DNA from: Clostridiales bacterium UBA1774
Lineage (GTDB): Bacteria > Bacillota > Clostridia > Oscillospirales > Oscillospiraceae
Reading direction: 5' to 3'
NCBI GenBank assembly: GCA_002314635.1
Contig: DCGQ01000004.1
Location: forward strand, 41,299 to 105,298
DNA: 64,000 nt
The first letter of the stretch is position 1. Every line of letters begins with the position of its first letter. A program made the translations under genes and the position numbers. The notes below the pieces were generated by a model. The model searched no databases and had not been told where the DNA came from. It saw only the letters and a program-made list of their open reading frames with translations. Below, in pieces: positions 50,719 through 59,461 of the stretch.

Positions 50719-50756
50719 ATCACAGAGTCCATGCAAATCTGCATGGACTCTGTGAT
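50719..50756. promoter_or_regulatory. 17-bp perfect palindrome between lysR-like and cupin genes
   Basis: ATCACAGAGTCCATGCA (50719-50735) and its complement TGCATGGACTCTGTGAT (50740-50756) with a 4-base centre. It lies directly upstream of the lysR -35 and seven bases before the cupin SD. It could be a LysR-type binding site, or a hairpin in the cupin leader that hides the ribosome site. On the minus strand it is followed by TTTTT, so it also has terminator form. Confidence 0.7.
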
Positions 50757-50778
50757 GCAGGAAAAGGAGTTTGACAGC

Positions 50779-51240
50779 ATGATCTACGAAAACAACGAAG
50801 GCGGCGAGTACGGCAAATATTTCGTACAGACGCTGCAGTACCCGGACGGCATGGCCACACCGGATTTCGCCGAGCTTTACCGGAAGTTCTCCAACCGGAT
50901 TCTCTGGATGGACGGCAACGTGTGCCCCGGCGCTTTTCAGATGAATACCGCATGGTATTACGCCGTCCCGGAGCGGGACCCGATCTTTACGGAGCACAGC
51001 CATCCCTACACGGAGCTGATCGGCTTTTTCGGTTCCGATCCGGCAGACCCCTACAACCTGAACGCGGAGCTGATCTTTACGCTGAACGGCGAGGAGCATC
51101 GTCTGACCCGCTCCACCATGATCTTCATTCCGGCTGATATGCCCCACAACCCCATGCGAATCCTTCGGGTGGATAAACCCATGTTCCATTTCTCCGTGGT
51201 TACAGGCAGCATCTATAACGGAGAAGACGTCTACAAGTAA
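50779..51240 (+). CDS. Small cupin-fold protein
   Basis: 153 residues from the ATG at 50779, nine bases after AAAAGGAG; in-frame ATGs further up fall in the palindrome and lack an SD. The middle resembles a cupin/AraC-type sensing domain: IFTEHSHPYTELIGFFG (HxH metal-like pair and Glu), AELIFTLNGEEHRLTRST, MIFIPADMPHNPMRIL (second His) and PMFHFSVVTG. No DNA-binding part is present. It may bind a metal or small molecule, or be a small enzyme; it is probably controlled by the divergent LysR regulator. Its strand partner and substrate are unknown. Confidence 0.75.
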   Translation: MIYENNEGGEYGKYFVQTLQYPDGMATPDFAELYRKFSNRILWMDGNVCPGAFQMNTAWYYAVPERDPIFTEHSHPYTELIGFFGSDPADPYNLNAELIFTLNGEEHRLTRSTMIFIPADMPHNPMRILRVDKPMFHFSVVTGSIYNGEDVYK

Positions 51241-51272
51241 ATTTCCGCAAAAACTGCCATACAACATCGTTT

Positions 51273-51310
51273 AAAAACCTGCCGCGGTGCCAAGCCGCAG
51301 CAGGTTTTTC
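51273..51310. terminator. Bidirectional terminator between cupin and C39-like genes
   Basis: Stem AACCTGC/GCAGGTT extended by GCGG/CCGC, with T-runs on both strands (TTTTT on each side), between converging stops. Confidence 0.9.
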
Positions 51311-51313
51311 TGT

Positions 51314-52231
51314 TTAAGATGCTTTGGAAATCGCCCAAAGGTTGCTGATCTGACCTTCGATCCGGTCATAGCTCCATGTCTGGCTGCTGCGGTAAGGGCT
51401 CATAGGGTCCAACACCCGGAAGCCGCTGGCGTCATAGCCGCAGAGCACAATGAAGTGGCCGCTGGCGGTAAAATCGCCGGGCTTCATGCAGCATACGATC
51501 CAGCTGCCGCTGTCCAGTGCTGCGGTCATGCTGCCGCTCCACAGGGGCAGTTCCCTTCCGCTGAGGCCAAAGGCCGCTGGGCCTTCGGAAAAGAGGGTCC
51601 ATTTCGTACCGCTGCCATATACATAGTAATCGTTTTCCAGTGCCCACACAGCCACCTTATCCGGCGTAGCCTCCGTGTTCCCTGCCAGATGGAGGGCACA
51701 CATGCTCATGCAGGTGGGACCGCAGCCGGTGGCAGCCAGCAGACTGCTGCCGTAGGGCGTATAGCCCCAGCGCACATCATACTGTTTCAGAAGCAGTTCT
51801 TCACCGCTGACCTCTGCGGCGCTGAACGCCGAAACTGCCTCCGGATTCCCGGGGAAGGCCAGCATATATTCCAGCATATCCGGCGTATTGGCCACATTGG
51901 CCAGCAGCACATCGGAATATTCCTGTTCCCGGTCGATAACCTCCTGAAAGCGGCTGTCATAGGCACTCAGTTCCTGCAGGCGCTGCAGACTTTCCTCCCG
52001 CTCCCGTTTCCGAGGTGTTTCCAGACCCGCCCGCACCAGTGCCTCCACTGCTGCCGGGTCCATGGTGGGTTCCGGCTCCGGCGTGGGTTCCGGTGTAGGC
52101 TCCGGTGTAGGTTCCATTGTGATGACAGGTGTTTCCGTATGCTGTACTGAATCCTGCTTCGTCTTTGCGCCGCAGGCACACAGCAGCGCCGCAATCAACA
52201 GGGCAAATATCCATCCGATTCTGCGCTTCAA
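51314..52231 (-). CDS. Lipoprotein with C39-like (papain-fold) peptidase domain
   Basis: 305 residues from a TTG at 52231 (GAGGA eight bases upstream); no ATG is better placed. Signal peptide with lipobox LLCAC, so the mature protein is lipid-anchored at Cys-19/20. A Pro/Glu/Thr-rich spacer (TPEPTPEPTPEPEPTMDP) follows, then helices (EREESLQRLQELSAYD), and a C39_2-like domain: QYDVRWGYTPYG, catalytic Cys in LAATGCGPTCMSM, His in TASGHFIVLCGYD, and VLDPMSP. Such proteins cut peptides or wall cross-links outside the cell. Third gene of the operon hydrolase-transglutaminase-C39, 27 bp after the transglutaminase. Confidence 0.85.
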   Translation of the reverse strand: MKRRIGWIFALLIAALLCACGAKTKQDSVQHTETPVITMEPTPEPTPEPTPEPEPTMDPAAVEALVRAGLETPRKREREESLQRLQELSAYDSRFQEVIDREQEYSDVLLANVANTPDMLEYMLAFPGNPEAVSAFSAAEVSGEELLLKQYDVRWGYTPYGSSLLAATGCGPTCMSMCALHLAGNTEATPDKVAVWALENDYYVYGSGTKWTLFSEGPAAFGLSGRELPLWSGSMTAALDSGSWIVCCMKPGDFTASGHFIVLCGYDASGFRVLDPMSPYRSSQTWSYDRIEGQISNLWAISKAS

Positions 52232-52258
52232 ATGATAGTTCCTCGCTTTCGTTCTCGC

Positions 52259-54034
52259 TTACGCTGCACAGCGGTGCAGGAACAGAACCACCGCATCCCG
52301 GGGACACTGATAGTCCGCAGGAGAATCGGTGATGTCCACGCCGCTCAGCAGTTCATTCTGTTTCGCCCATGCCACCGGCTTTTCGTACCAGTTGGTCGAA
52401 TCCGTCACGCCGCCTGTGACGCAGCGCCACAGAAAGGTCAGGATATGCGCGTAAGAGCAGGGCATATCCGGGCAGAAGCAGCTTTGTCCGCCCAGAAGCA
52501 TACCATTGGTGATATTCTGCTCCACGGCCCACAGGACAGGCTTATAGAAATAATCCTGCTCTGTCACATCGACAAAGGGGTTCACCGTGGATTTCGGTTC
52601 CGGGCAGCCCATTGCCCGCCAGAGGAAGGTCACTACCTGTCCGCGGGTGCAGGAACCATCCGGGTCAAAAATCACCTTGCCGCTGGCCTTGTCCGTTCCG
52701 GTGCCCTTGGTCACACCGGTTTCCAGTGCCCACACTGCCGCGTCATAGCACAGCGCGCCGGCCGGAATATCCTGAAACGGGGATTCCGGGGCAGCCTCCG
52801 GATACCGTTCCGGAATCACTGAAGGCAAAATCCGCTCCGTGCCTGTGTCCTGCGGATGGGTGGCGATCCGGTAACGGATCTCTTTCTCTCCGGCGTAAAG
52901 GCCGTAAATATAGCCATCCTCCCCGGAAATGGTCTCCGCCGTGGTCAGACTTCCCGTCTTTGGGTCATAGCAGTAGATGTGCAGGGTGTCATTGAAATAG
53001 AGACAGCCGTCCATCATGCCCAGACCGGAATAGGCATCCAGCCAGTAGGACCACTCCTTCCAGACCGGCCAGTAATCCTTCACCTGCGCCGCCGTTGTCT
53101 CCTTTCCGGTGGAGAAGCTGCGGCAGATCAGAGACACGGTCTGAGAAGTGTACTGTCCGGCGGCACGCAGCTGCCAGAAGGTATCTTCATCGGTAAAGAT
53201 CACCGGGCCGTTTATCTGCTGCCAGAAAGCACCGCTGTCATAGCGGGTATCCGTGCAGTTCCTGCCGTTTGCCCAGCCATTATGAGCGGACACATTGTCC
53301 GTAGGCTCCTGAACCCAACCGTCGCTGTGCAGAAAATGGGTGTGCAGAACCCGACCGGGCAGGTCCGGCGTGGGATCGTCCCATGTCACATCCACATGAT
53401 ACCAGCTTCCGTCCAGACAGACCTGATTCCATGTATGGTTCATGGATGTGGAATTGACCGTGATGCAGGGAATACCGCAGCGCTGCAGCAGATCCGCATA
53501 GGCTCTTGCGTAGCCTTCGCAGACGCCGGTTCCCAGCACCATGACACCGTAAGCGGAGTAGGAAATTTCAGGGAGGGTTCCCGCCAGATAGTTGTCATAA
53601 TCATAGGCCTTGTGCAGTACCAGCCAGTCATGCAGTACCAGCGCTTTCTGCAAATCGCTCATGCCCGGCAGAATACAGCTCAGCGCCTCCGCAACGGCGG
53701 CTTCGTAGGCGGCAATTTCCGCATCGCCGATGTCATTTACATACTGAATTTCCATTCTGGTCACGGTGTTCCCGTAGAACCAGATTTGTCCGCCGCCGTT
53801 TCTTACATAGAAGAGCCGGGGATTCTCGTTCAGCACCTGCGTAAACAGAGGCCAGACCTCATCCCGATCCAGTCCGTATTTCTCCAGCAGGATCGTTGTT
53901 TCCCGTTCCTCCAGTCCCTGCAGGATGGCTTCCTTCGCGCCCTCCGAATCTCCGGCAAAGGCAGCGGTCATCAGCAGCAGACACAGGCCGATAAACAGGA
54001 TGAGAGACCTCATTCGGAATCTGCTTTTTCTCAT
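52259..54034 (-). CDS. Secreted transglutaminase-like protein with three SLH domains
   Basis: 591 residues from the ATG at 54034, eight bases after AGGAGG (an earlier ATG has no SD). Signal peptide MRSLILFIGLCLLLMTAAFA. The transglutaminase/protease-like core (about 100-260) has the full triad: Cys in GTGVCEGYARAYADLL, His in STSMNHTWNQV, Asp in WYHVDVTWDDPTP. Residues 300-410 are a beta-rich region, and 415-591 three SLH domains (FQDIPAGALCYDAAVWALE; FVDVTEQDYFYKPVLWAVE; TDSTNWYEKPVAWAK). It is likely wall-attached and acts on proteins or peptidoglycan peptides. The ATG is 13 bp past the hydrolase stop. Confidence 0.9.
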   Translation of the reverse strand: MRKSRFRMRSLILFIGLCLLLMTAAFAGDSEGAKEAILQGLEERETTILLEKYGLDRDEVWPLFTQVLNENPRLFYVRNGGGQIWFYGNTVTRMEIQYVNDIGDAEIAAYEAAVAEALSCILPGMSDLQKALVLHDWLVLHKAYDYDNYLAGTLPEISYSAYGVMVLGTGVCEGYARAYADLLQRCGIPCITVNSTSMNHTWNQVCLDGSWYHVDVTWDDPTPDLPGRVLHTHFLHSDGWVQEPTDNVSAHNGWANGRNCTDTRYDSGAFWQQINGPVIFTDEDTFWQLRAAGQYTSQTVSLICRSFSTGKETTAAQVKDYWPVWKEWSYWLDAYSGLGMMDGCLYFNDTLHIYCYDPKTGSLTTAETISGEDGYIYGLYAGEKEIRYRIATHPQDTGTERILPSVIPERYPEAAPESPFQDIPAGALCYDAAVWALETGVTKGTGTDKASGKVIFDPDGSCTRGQVVTFLWRAMGCPEPKSTVNPFVDVTEQDYFYKPVLWAVEQNITNGMLLGGQSCFCPDMPCSYAHILTFLWRCVTGGVTDSTNWYEKPVAWAKQNELLSGVDITDSPADYQCPRDAVVLFLHRCAA

Positions 54035-54047
54035 TCGGTCATCCTCC

Positions 54048-55067
54048 TTATGCTCCAATCTCCGTCAGAAAATCGTCCACGCTGCTGCGGTAAAGTTCTC
54101 CGTCCGTCAGCCACAGCCCCCGATAGCTGCCCTGCAGCGCCGCCTTTATATGGGGCGCGGAGCAGGCCTGTGCAACCGCCAGCGTCCGCGTTTCGCCCAG
54201 AAAATCCTCTTCAATGCCGCTGAGAAACAGCACCGGCGTTTTCAGATTGGCGGCAGCGGAGGGCAAATCCACCGAATCCGCCTCAAAACCCAGATTATTG
54301 CGGATCCGCTCCCGCAGGAAGCGACCCACAAACCAGTCGCCCAGATTGAACAGCTCCTTCACCATGTCCCGTTCCACGGTGCCCAGATTGTCGTACACGG
54401 TCTCACAGATCAGGCCATCCACACCGGCGGCAGCCAGACTGTCATTGGCGCACAGCAGGATGGCGGCAGCCGCGCCGGTTCCCTTTCCGTGGATCAGCAG
54501 GTTTTCCGATTGCAGACCCGCTGCCCTGATCAGGTCATACAGGTCAAATTCCTCGTACACGCCCCATGTGGTGGGGACATAGTTCACATCGGAAGCATCC
54601 GCATAGCCGCGCTGGACGGGTATCAGCACATTATAGCCTTTGTCCCACCAGTAGGGCGCCCAGATCTGCACTTCCTCGGTGCTGCCGCAGAAGCCGTGAA
54701 GCAGGATCACCGTTCCGCAGCTGTTCGCCTGCCGGTACAGGGTATAATTCAGCGTCAGCTTCACGCTGTCGCCGAACCATTCTGCCGCCGTCTCCGTCAC
54801 ATAGCTGCCGGTTTCCCCTTTGTTGGCTGCTGCCCAGGTAGCGCCCTCTGCGGCGGCCATGTCATAGGCCGACTGTTCCTCCGCCGTCCGCTGCCAGCCT
54901 GCCACATTGTCCAGCTGCGCGGTGGCCTTGTAGCGCTGGAAGCCCAGCTCATACAGGGTGGCAGCGGAATTGGACTGTCCCCACAGCAGGTAGGCCACGC
55001 CTACCACCACGGCCAGCACCAAAAAGAGCCAGAAGCGTTTCTTTTCGTTTTTGTCTTGATTTGTCAT
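54048..55067 (-). CDS. Membrane-anchored alpha/beta hydrolase-fold protein with altered nucleophile motif
   Basis: 339 residues from the ATG at 55067 (GGGAG seven bases upstream). N-terminal TM anchor (FWLFLVLAVVVGVAYLLW), then an alpha/beta hydrolase core: the oxyanion segment VILLHGFCGSTEEV, and at the nucleophile elbow NLLIHGKGTGAAAAILL, where GxSxG would be expected but Gly-Lys-Gly-Thr-Gly is found. The late PVLFLSGIEEDFLGE (acid) is followed by no clear catalytic His (the last segment reads GSYRGLWLTDGELYRS). It may be a pseudo-enzyme or bind rather than cleave. First gene of the operon with the transglutaminase and C39-like lipoprotein. Confidence 0.8.
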   Translation of the reverse strand: MTNQDKNEKKRFWLFLVLAVVVGVAYLLWGQSNSAATLYELGFQRYKATAQLDNVAGWQRTAEEQSAYDMAAAEGATWAAANKGETGSYVTETAAEWFGDSVKLTLNYTLYRQANSCGTVILLHGFCGSTEEVQIWAPYWWDKGYNVLIPVQRGYADASDVNYVPTTWGVYEEFDLYDLIRAAGLQSENLLIHGKGTGAAAAILLCANDSLAAAGVDGLICETVYDNLGTVERDMVKELFNLGDWFVGRFLRERIRNNLGFEADSVDLPSAAANLKTPVLFLSGIEEDFLGETRTLAVAQACSAPHIKAALQGSYRGLWLTDGELYRSSVDDFLTEIGA

Positions 55068-55127
55068 GATCTTACTCCCATTTGCCGCAGCTGCGGATAA
55101 TTCCGGACAAATACCGGATATTTTATC

Positions 55128-55133
55128 AGTATA
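55128..55133 (-). promoter_or_regulatory. -10 element of the hydrolase-transglutaminase-C39 operon
   Basis: TATACT on the minus strand; TTTCCA 18 bp upstream is a moderate -35. Leader about 55 bases. Confidence 0.45.
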
Positions 55134-55193
55134 CACGAACTACAGCCTTTTGGAAAGAGCTAAATCCCGCGTTTCCCTCCTGCTTTTGGCAGG

Positions 55194-55230
55194 AAAAAAC
55201 AGGGACGGTGGTGATTTACCTCCGTCCCTG
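55194..55230 (-). terminator. Terminator of the tsaE-to-M18 operon
   Basis: Stem CAGGGACGG/CCGTCCCTG with additional inner pairs, followed by TTTTTT on the minus strand, 7 bp after the M18 peptidase stop codon. Confidence 0.92.
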
Positions 55231-55236
55231 CAGGAT

Positions 55237-56613
55237 TTACTTTTCTTCGTATACGGCTTTTACAGCCAGATAGCTCATATACAGGTCTGCCTTGGCAATG
55301 ACCTCGAAGGGGGCGTGCATACTCAGCACAGGTACACCGGCGTCAATGGTGTCGATATCCCGCTGTGCGGTGTACTTGGCAACGGTTCCGCCGCCGCCCT
55401 GATCCACCTTGCCCAGCTCGCCCATCTGCCACACCACACCGGCGTCGTTCAGCAGCTTGCGGATCCGGCCTACCACTTCGGCGGAGGCGTCGCTGGAACC
55501 GGACTTGCCCCGGGAACCGGTATACTTGAAAATACCCACGCCGTAGTTGACCTTGGCATTGTTCCGCTTCTCGCTGACCTCGGGGAAGCCCGGGTCATAG
55601 GCATTGCACACATCGGCGCTGAGGCAGAAGGAATGGGCAAAGCACTCCCGCAGGCTCACGCCCTGACTGCGGCACAGATCCTCCATGAACCGATCGAAGG
55701 ACATGGCCAGCATACCGGTGGTGCCCTCGGAGCCGATCTCCTCCTTGTCCACCAGCAGGCAGACGGCGGTTTTTTCCGGCGCTTCCATATCCAGAATGGC
55801 CATCAGCTCCGCATAGGTGCAGACCCGGTCATCGTGGCCGAAGCCGCCGATCATGCTGCGGTCGAAGCCGATATCCGTTACCTCGTCGGCAGGCACGGCA
55901 CTCAGCTCGGCAGACAGGAAATCCGCCTCGGTGATGCCGTATTTCTCATTCAGGAATTTCAGCACGGTCAGCTTCACCCGGTCGCTGCCCTCTTCCGGAT
56001 CCGGGCGGGAGGCCAGCAGAATGTTCAGACCTTCGCCGGGGATCACATCGGCGGCGGGCTTTTTCAGTTGGTCGCCGCTGAGGTGAATCAGCAGGTCGTT
56101 GATAACAAAGCGAGGCTCACCCTTTTCCAGACCGATGGAGACCTCAACCTTGCTTCCGTCTGCGCGAACCACCACGCCCACCAGTGCCAGCGGGGTGACG
56201 ACCCAGTGATATTTCTTGATGCCGCCGTAGTAATGGGTCTTGAAGAAGGCCAGCTCATCGGATTCATACAGCGGATAGGGTTTCAGATCCAGCCGGGGAT
56301 TGTCCACATGGGCGGCGGCGATGTTGGCACCCTCGCCCAGACCCTTTTTGCCGATGACGGCAAGGGTCAAACCTTTTTCCCGGTTCACAAAGTACAGCTT
56401 TTCGCCGGGAACATGGGTTTTGCCCGGTTCCCAGGGACGGAAGCCTTTGGCCTCCGCCAGCTTTACGGCCTCCCGGACAGCCAGACGCTCGGTGCGGGAC
56501 TTGTCCAGATAGGTCTTATAACCCTCGGCAAAATCCTGAATCCTGCCGAGCAGCTGCTCGTCTGCGGTTTCCAGAATGTTCTTCTGCTTGAAAAAAAGCT
56601 CGTCTCTGGTCAT
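55237..56613 (-). CDS. M18 family zinc aminopeptidase
   Basis: 458 residues. Dinuclear zinc aminopeptidase (aminopeptidase I/ApeA type), removing neutral or acidic N-terminal residues in the cytoplasm; forms dodecamers. Metal ligands are in AAAHVDNPRLDLKP, GFGHDDRVCT, VDKEEIGSEGTTG and the C-terminal HAPFEV. Length and motifs fit the family. The start overlaps the stop of the CoaE-EctB gene by 4 bp. It is the last gene of the operon. Confidence 0.95.
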   Translation of the reverse strand: MTRDELFFKQKNILETADEQLLGRIQDFAEGYKTYLDKSRTERLAVREAVKLAEAKGFRPWEPGKTHVPGEKLYFVNREKGLTLAVIGKKGLGEGANIAAAHVDNPRLDLKPYPLYESDELAFFKTHYYGGIKKYHWVVTPLALVGVVVRADGSKVEVSIGLEKGEPRFVINDLLIHLSGDQLKKPAADVIPGEGLNILLASRPDPEEGSDRVKLTVLKFLNEKYGITEADFLSAELSAVPADEVTDIGFDRSMIGGFGHDDRVCTYAELMAILDMEAPEKTAVCLLVDKEEIGSEGTTGMLAMSFDRFMEDLCRSQGVSLRECFAHSFCLSADVCNAYDPGFPEVSEKRNNAKVNYGVGIFKYTGSRGKSGSSDASAEVVGRIRKLLNDAGVVWQMGELGKVDQGGGGTVAKYTAQRDIDTIDAGVPVLSMHAPFEVIAKADLYMSYLAVKAVYEEK

Positions 56614-58466
56614 GATAATCCTCCCAAAACCGTTTTCATGCTTTCTTCAATGATACTCAGACCCTCTGCCAGCTCGTCCTCCTGAATGGTGAGGGCGGGC
56701 ATGATTTTCAGTACGCAGTCATTCCGTCCGGCACGCTCGATCACCAGACCGCGGCGGAAGCATTCCTTCGCCACCAGTCCGCTCACATCGCCGATGGCTT
56801 CAAAGTCCACACCCTGAATCAGACCGATGCCCCGATGGGTCAGCCGACTGTCCATGGGCAGCAGCTTCTGCTCCACAAAGTCGGAGACAAGCTTCTCCTT
56901 GGCCTTCACCTGTGCCTCCAGATCCACCATCTCCCGGTACTCCAGTGCGGCCTTTGCACCCACGAAGGCCAGCTGATTGCCGCGGAAGGTGCCGTTATGC
57001 TCCGCCGGATAGAACTGATCCAGCTCGGGTCGGATCAGAAGCAGGGACATGGGCAGACCGTAACCGGAAATGGACTTGCTCAGCACCACCAGATCCGGGG
57101 TGATGCCCGCCCGCTCAAAGCTGAGGAAGGGGCCGGTGCGGCCGCAGCCCACCTGAATATCGTCCACGATCAGCAGCACGCCCTGCTCATCGCAGAGCTG
57201 ACGCAGCCGCTTGAGCCATTCGGTAGGTGCTACGTGCACGCCGCCCTCGGCCTGCGTGGTTTCGATGATGATGGCGGCAGGCTTTTCCACGCCGGAATAG
57301 TTATCCGTCATCATCCAGCGGTAGTATTCAATGGTGTCGAAGCTTACCGCATTGGGATGGGGAATGAAAGTGGTGAAGGGCAGCGGCACATGAGCGCCCT
57401 CCCGGTGATCCACGCCGGAGGTGACCGACAGAGAACCCAGCGTCATGCCGTGGAAGGAACCGGTCAGGGCAAATACCCCGGTGCGTCCCGTCACCTTGCG
57501 GGCCAGCTTCAAAGCCGCTTCCACCGCATTGGTGCCGGTGGGGCCGCAGCTCATAATCCGGTACTGCAGTCCCCGGGGCTGCAGGATCTTCTCGTCAAAG
57601 GCGTTGAAGAACGCGGCCTTTGCGCCGGTGAACATATCCAGCGCGTGGGTAATGCCGTCATCCATCAGATAAGCAAGGATTTTCTCCTTGATGTATTCGT
57701 TGTTGTGACCGTAATTCAGTGCGCCGGCACCGTTGAAGAAATCCAGATACGCCTTCCCGTCGGGCGTGAACATTTTGGACATCTTCGCCCGGGTAAATTC
57801 CACCGGGAACGCACGACTGTAGGAGCGAACACCGGATTCCAGCCGCTCCAGAACTTCCTGACCCATGTTTTTGCCTTCTTCCTCCATCATGGCAGCAAAC
57901 TGCTGCCGACATTTCTCTTCAAATGCTGCCCGCTCCCCGTCATTGCATAGGGTGAGCGTGCAGTTCTGACGGAACCAGTCATCGCTTTTCTGCGCACGGA
58001 TGCGGGAACGGGCATATTCCTCGCTGATGCCCTCCCGGGCCATCAGCCGCATTACCCGCACATCCTCCGGCGCGGTGATCGCAACGGTGGCTTTGCAGCG
58101 GCGGCCCAGACCGCTTTCAATCAGGGCAATCGCGTCAATGGCCATTAGAGGCACTCCGGCCTCCCGGCCCTGACGCAGCAGTTCCTCCACGGCCCGATCC
58201 ACATGGCTGTGGGTAATGCGATTCAGCGTTTCCAGCTTCGCCGCATCCGCGAAAACCACGGCACCCAGCTTTTTCCGCTGCAGCTTCCCATCCTCCACCA
58301 CACCGGGAAAGGCGGCATCGATCTCCGCCAGCATGGCCCGATCCGTCTCCAGCAGGTCATGGTACACGGCATCACAGTCGATCACCCTGCCGCCCAGAGC
58401 CTTGACGGCCTCCAGCGCAGTGGTCTTTCCGGAACCGGTGCCGCCGGTAATGCCGATTATAAACAT
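56610..58466 (-). CDS. Fusion of dephospho-CoA kinase and diaminobutyrate-2-oxoglutarate aminotransferase
   Basis: 618 residues in one open frame. Residues 1-200 are a complete CoaE: P-loop ITGGTGSGKTTALEA, DCDAVYHDLL, and RSRIRAQKSDDWFRQNC, making the last step of CoA synthesis. Residues 201-618 are a complete class-III aminotransferase nearest to EctB/Dat: MGQEVLERLESGVRSYSRAF, GAGALNYGHNN, GPTGTNAVEAAL, IVDDIQVGCGRTG, and the PLP lysine in VVLSKSISGYG. Met-201 (57866) is where EctB usually begins, and an SD-like AGAAGG is seven bases before it. So the two may be one polypeptide or two products from one frame. There is no ectA or ectC. Overlaps sua5 by 10 bp. Confidence 0.85.
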   Translation of the reverse strand: MFIIGITGGTGSGKTTALEAVKALGGRVIDCDAVYHDLLETDRAMLAEIDAAFPGVVEDGKLQRKKLGAVVFADAAKLETLNRITHSHVDRAVEELLRQGREAGVPLMAIDAIALIESGLGRRCKATVAITAPEDVRVMRLMAREGISEEYARSRIRAQKSDDWFRQNCTLTLCNDGERAAFEEKCRQQFAAMMEEEGKNMGQEVLERLESGVRSYSRAFPVEFTRAKMSKMFTPDGKAYLDFFNGAGALNYGHNNEYIKEKILAYLMDDGITHALDMFTGAKAAFFNAFDEKILQPRGLQYRIMSCGPTGTNAVEAALKLARKVTGRTGVFALTGSFHGMTLGSLSVTSGVDHREGAHVPLPFTTFIPHPNAVSFDTIEYYRWMMTDNYSGVEKPAAIIIETTQAEGGVHVAPTEWLKRLRQLCDEQGVLLIVDDIQVGCGRTGPFLSFERAGITPDLVVLSKSISGYGLPMSLLLIRPELDQFYPAEHNGTFRGNQLAFVGAKAALEYREMVDLEAQVKAKEKLVSDFVEQKLLPMDSRLTHRGIGLIQGVDFEAIGDVSGLVAKECFRRGLVIERAGRNDCVLKIMPALTIQEDELAEGLSIIEESMKTVLGGLS

Positions 58467-59461
58467 ATCAGTTTCCCTCCTGCCGCCTTTTTCAGACGGT
58501 TCACCACCGCATAGCCGACGCCCGCCTCCGAAGGGCAGTGGGCGCAGATCAGCTGCACCGCCGGGGTATCCAGCTCCCGCAGACAGTCAAAGACCCCTGC
58601 GGACAGGGTTTCCGGCCTTGCTTCGCTGCCATAGCACAGGACCCGCTTTCCCGGGAAGTTTTCCTCCTCCCCGGAGAAGCACAATACCGCCGTCCCTTCG
58701 TCCGGCAGCGCACGGACATAGTCCGCAAACTGCGCGCTGCTGCCCCGCAGCAGCCGTACCTCCGCCTGCGGGGAATAGTGGCGGTATTTCATTCCCGGCG
58801 CTTTTGGGGTTTCTCCCGGCTTTACCAGACCCGGATCCAGTTCCGTGTCCGGCAGCACCTCACGCAGCTGCTCCAGCGTCACGCCGCCGGGACGAAGCAC
58901 CCGTGCCGGTGTGACGGTCAGATCCAGAATGGTGGACTCCACGCCCACCCGACAGGGTCCACCGTCCAGAATCGCATCCACCTTACTCCATAGGTCATGG
59001 ATGCAGTGCTGCGCCGTGGTGGTACTGGGTTTGCCGGACAGGTTTGCCGAGGGTGCTGCCACCGGAACACCTGCCATCTGCAGCACCTGCCGGGTCAGCG
59101 GATGATCCGGGCAGCGCATGGCTACCGTCTCCAGTCCCGCCGTCACCTGCAGCGGAACACAGGGTTTCCGATACAGAATCAGGGTCAGCGGTCCGGGCCA
59201 GAAACGCCGGGTCAGCTCCCACGCCGTCTCCGGAATATCCCGGCACCAGCGTTCCAAAGCCTGCGCGTCCGCCACATGGAGGATCAGCGGGTTATCCTGC
59301 GGGCGGCCCTTCACTTCGAAGATGTGCCGCACTGCCTCCGTATTCAGACCGTCTGCGCCGAGCCCGTACACCGTTTCCGTGGGGATCGCCACCAGACCGC
59401 CGCTTTTCAGTATTTCTGCCGCCGCCGCTGCGTCGCCGGGGCCAAGCAGCCTTGTATTCAT
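58457..59461 (-). CDS. L-threonylcarbamoyladenylate synthase (Sua5 type)
   Basis: 334 residues: YrdC domain (1-200, AEILKSGGLVAIPTETVYGLG; KGRPQDNPLILHV; APSANLSGKPSTT) plus a C-terminal Sua5 domain of about 120 residues starting at APGMKYRHYSPQ. Makes threonylcarbamoyl-AMP from threonine, bicarbonate and ATP, which TsaB/TsaE with TsaD transfer to A37 of ANN-decoding tRNAs. Overlaps prfA by 4 bp. The t6A partners tsaE and tsaB are in the same gene string 3 kb upstream, which fits. Unlike many genomes there is no prmC between prfA and this gene. Confidence 0.94.
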   Translation of the reverse strand: MNTRLLGPGDAAAAAEILKSGGLVAIPTETVYGLGADGLNTEAVRHIFEVKGRPQDNPLILHVADAQALERWCRDIPETAWELTRRFWPGPLTLILYRKPCVPLQVTAGLETVAMRCPDHPLTRQVLQMAGVPVAAPSANLSGKPSTTTAQHCIHDLWSKVDAILDGGPCRVGVESTILDLTVTPARVLRPGGVTLEQLREVLPDTELDPGLVKPGETPKAPGMKYRHYSPQAEVRLLRGSSAQFADYVRALPDEGTAVLCFSGEEENFPGKRVLCYGSEARPETLSAGVFDCLRELDTPAVQLICAHCPSEAGVGYAVVNRLKKAAGGKLICL

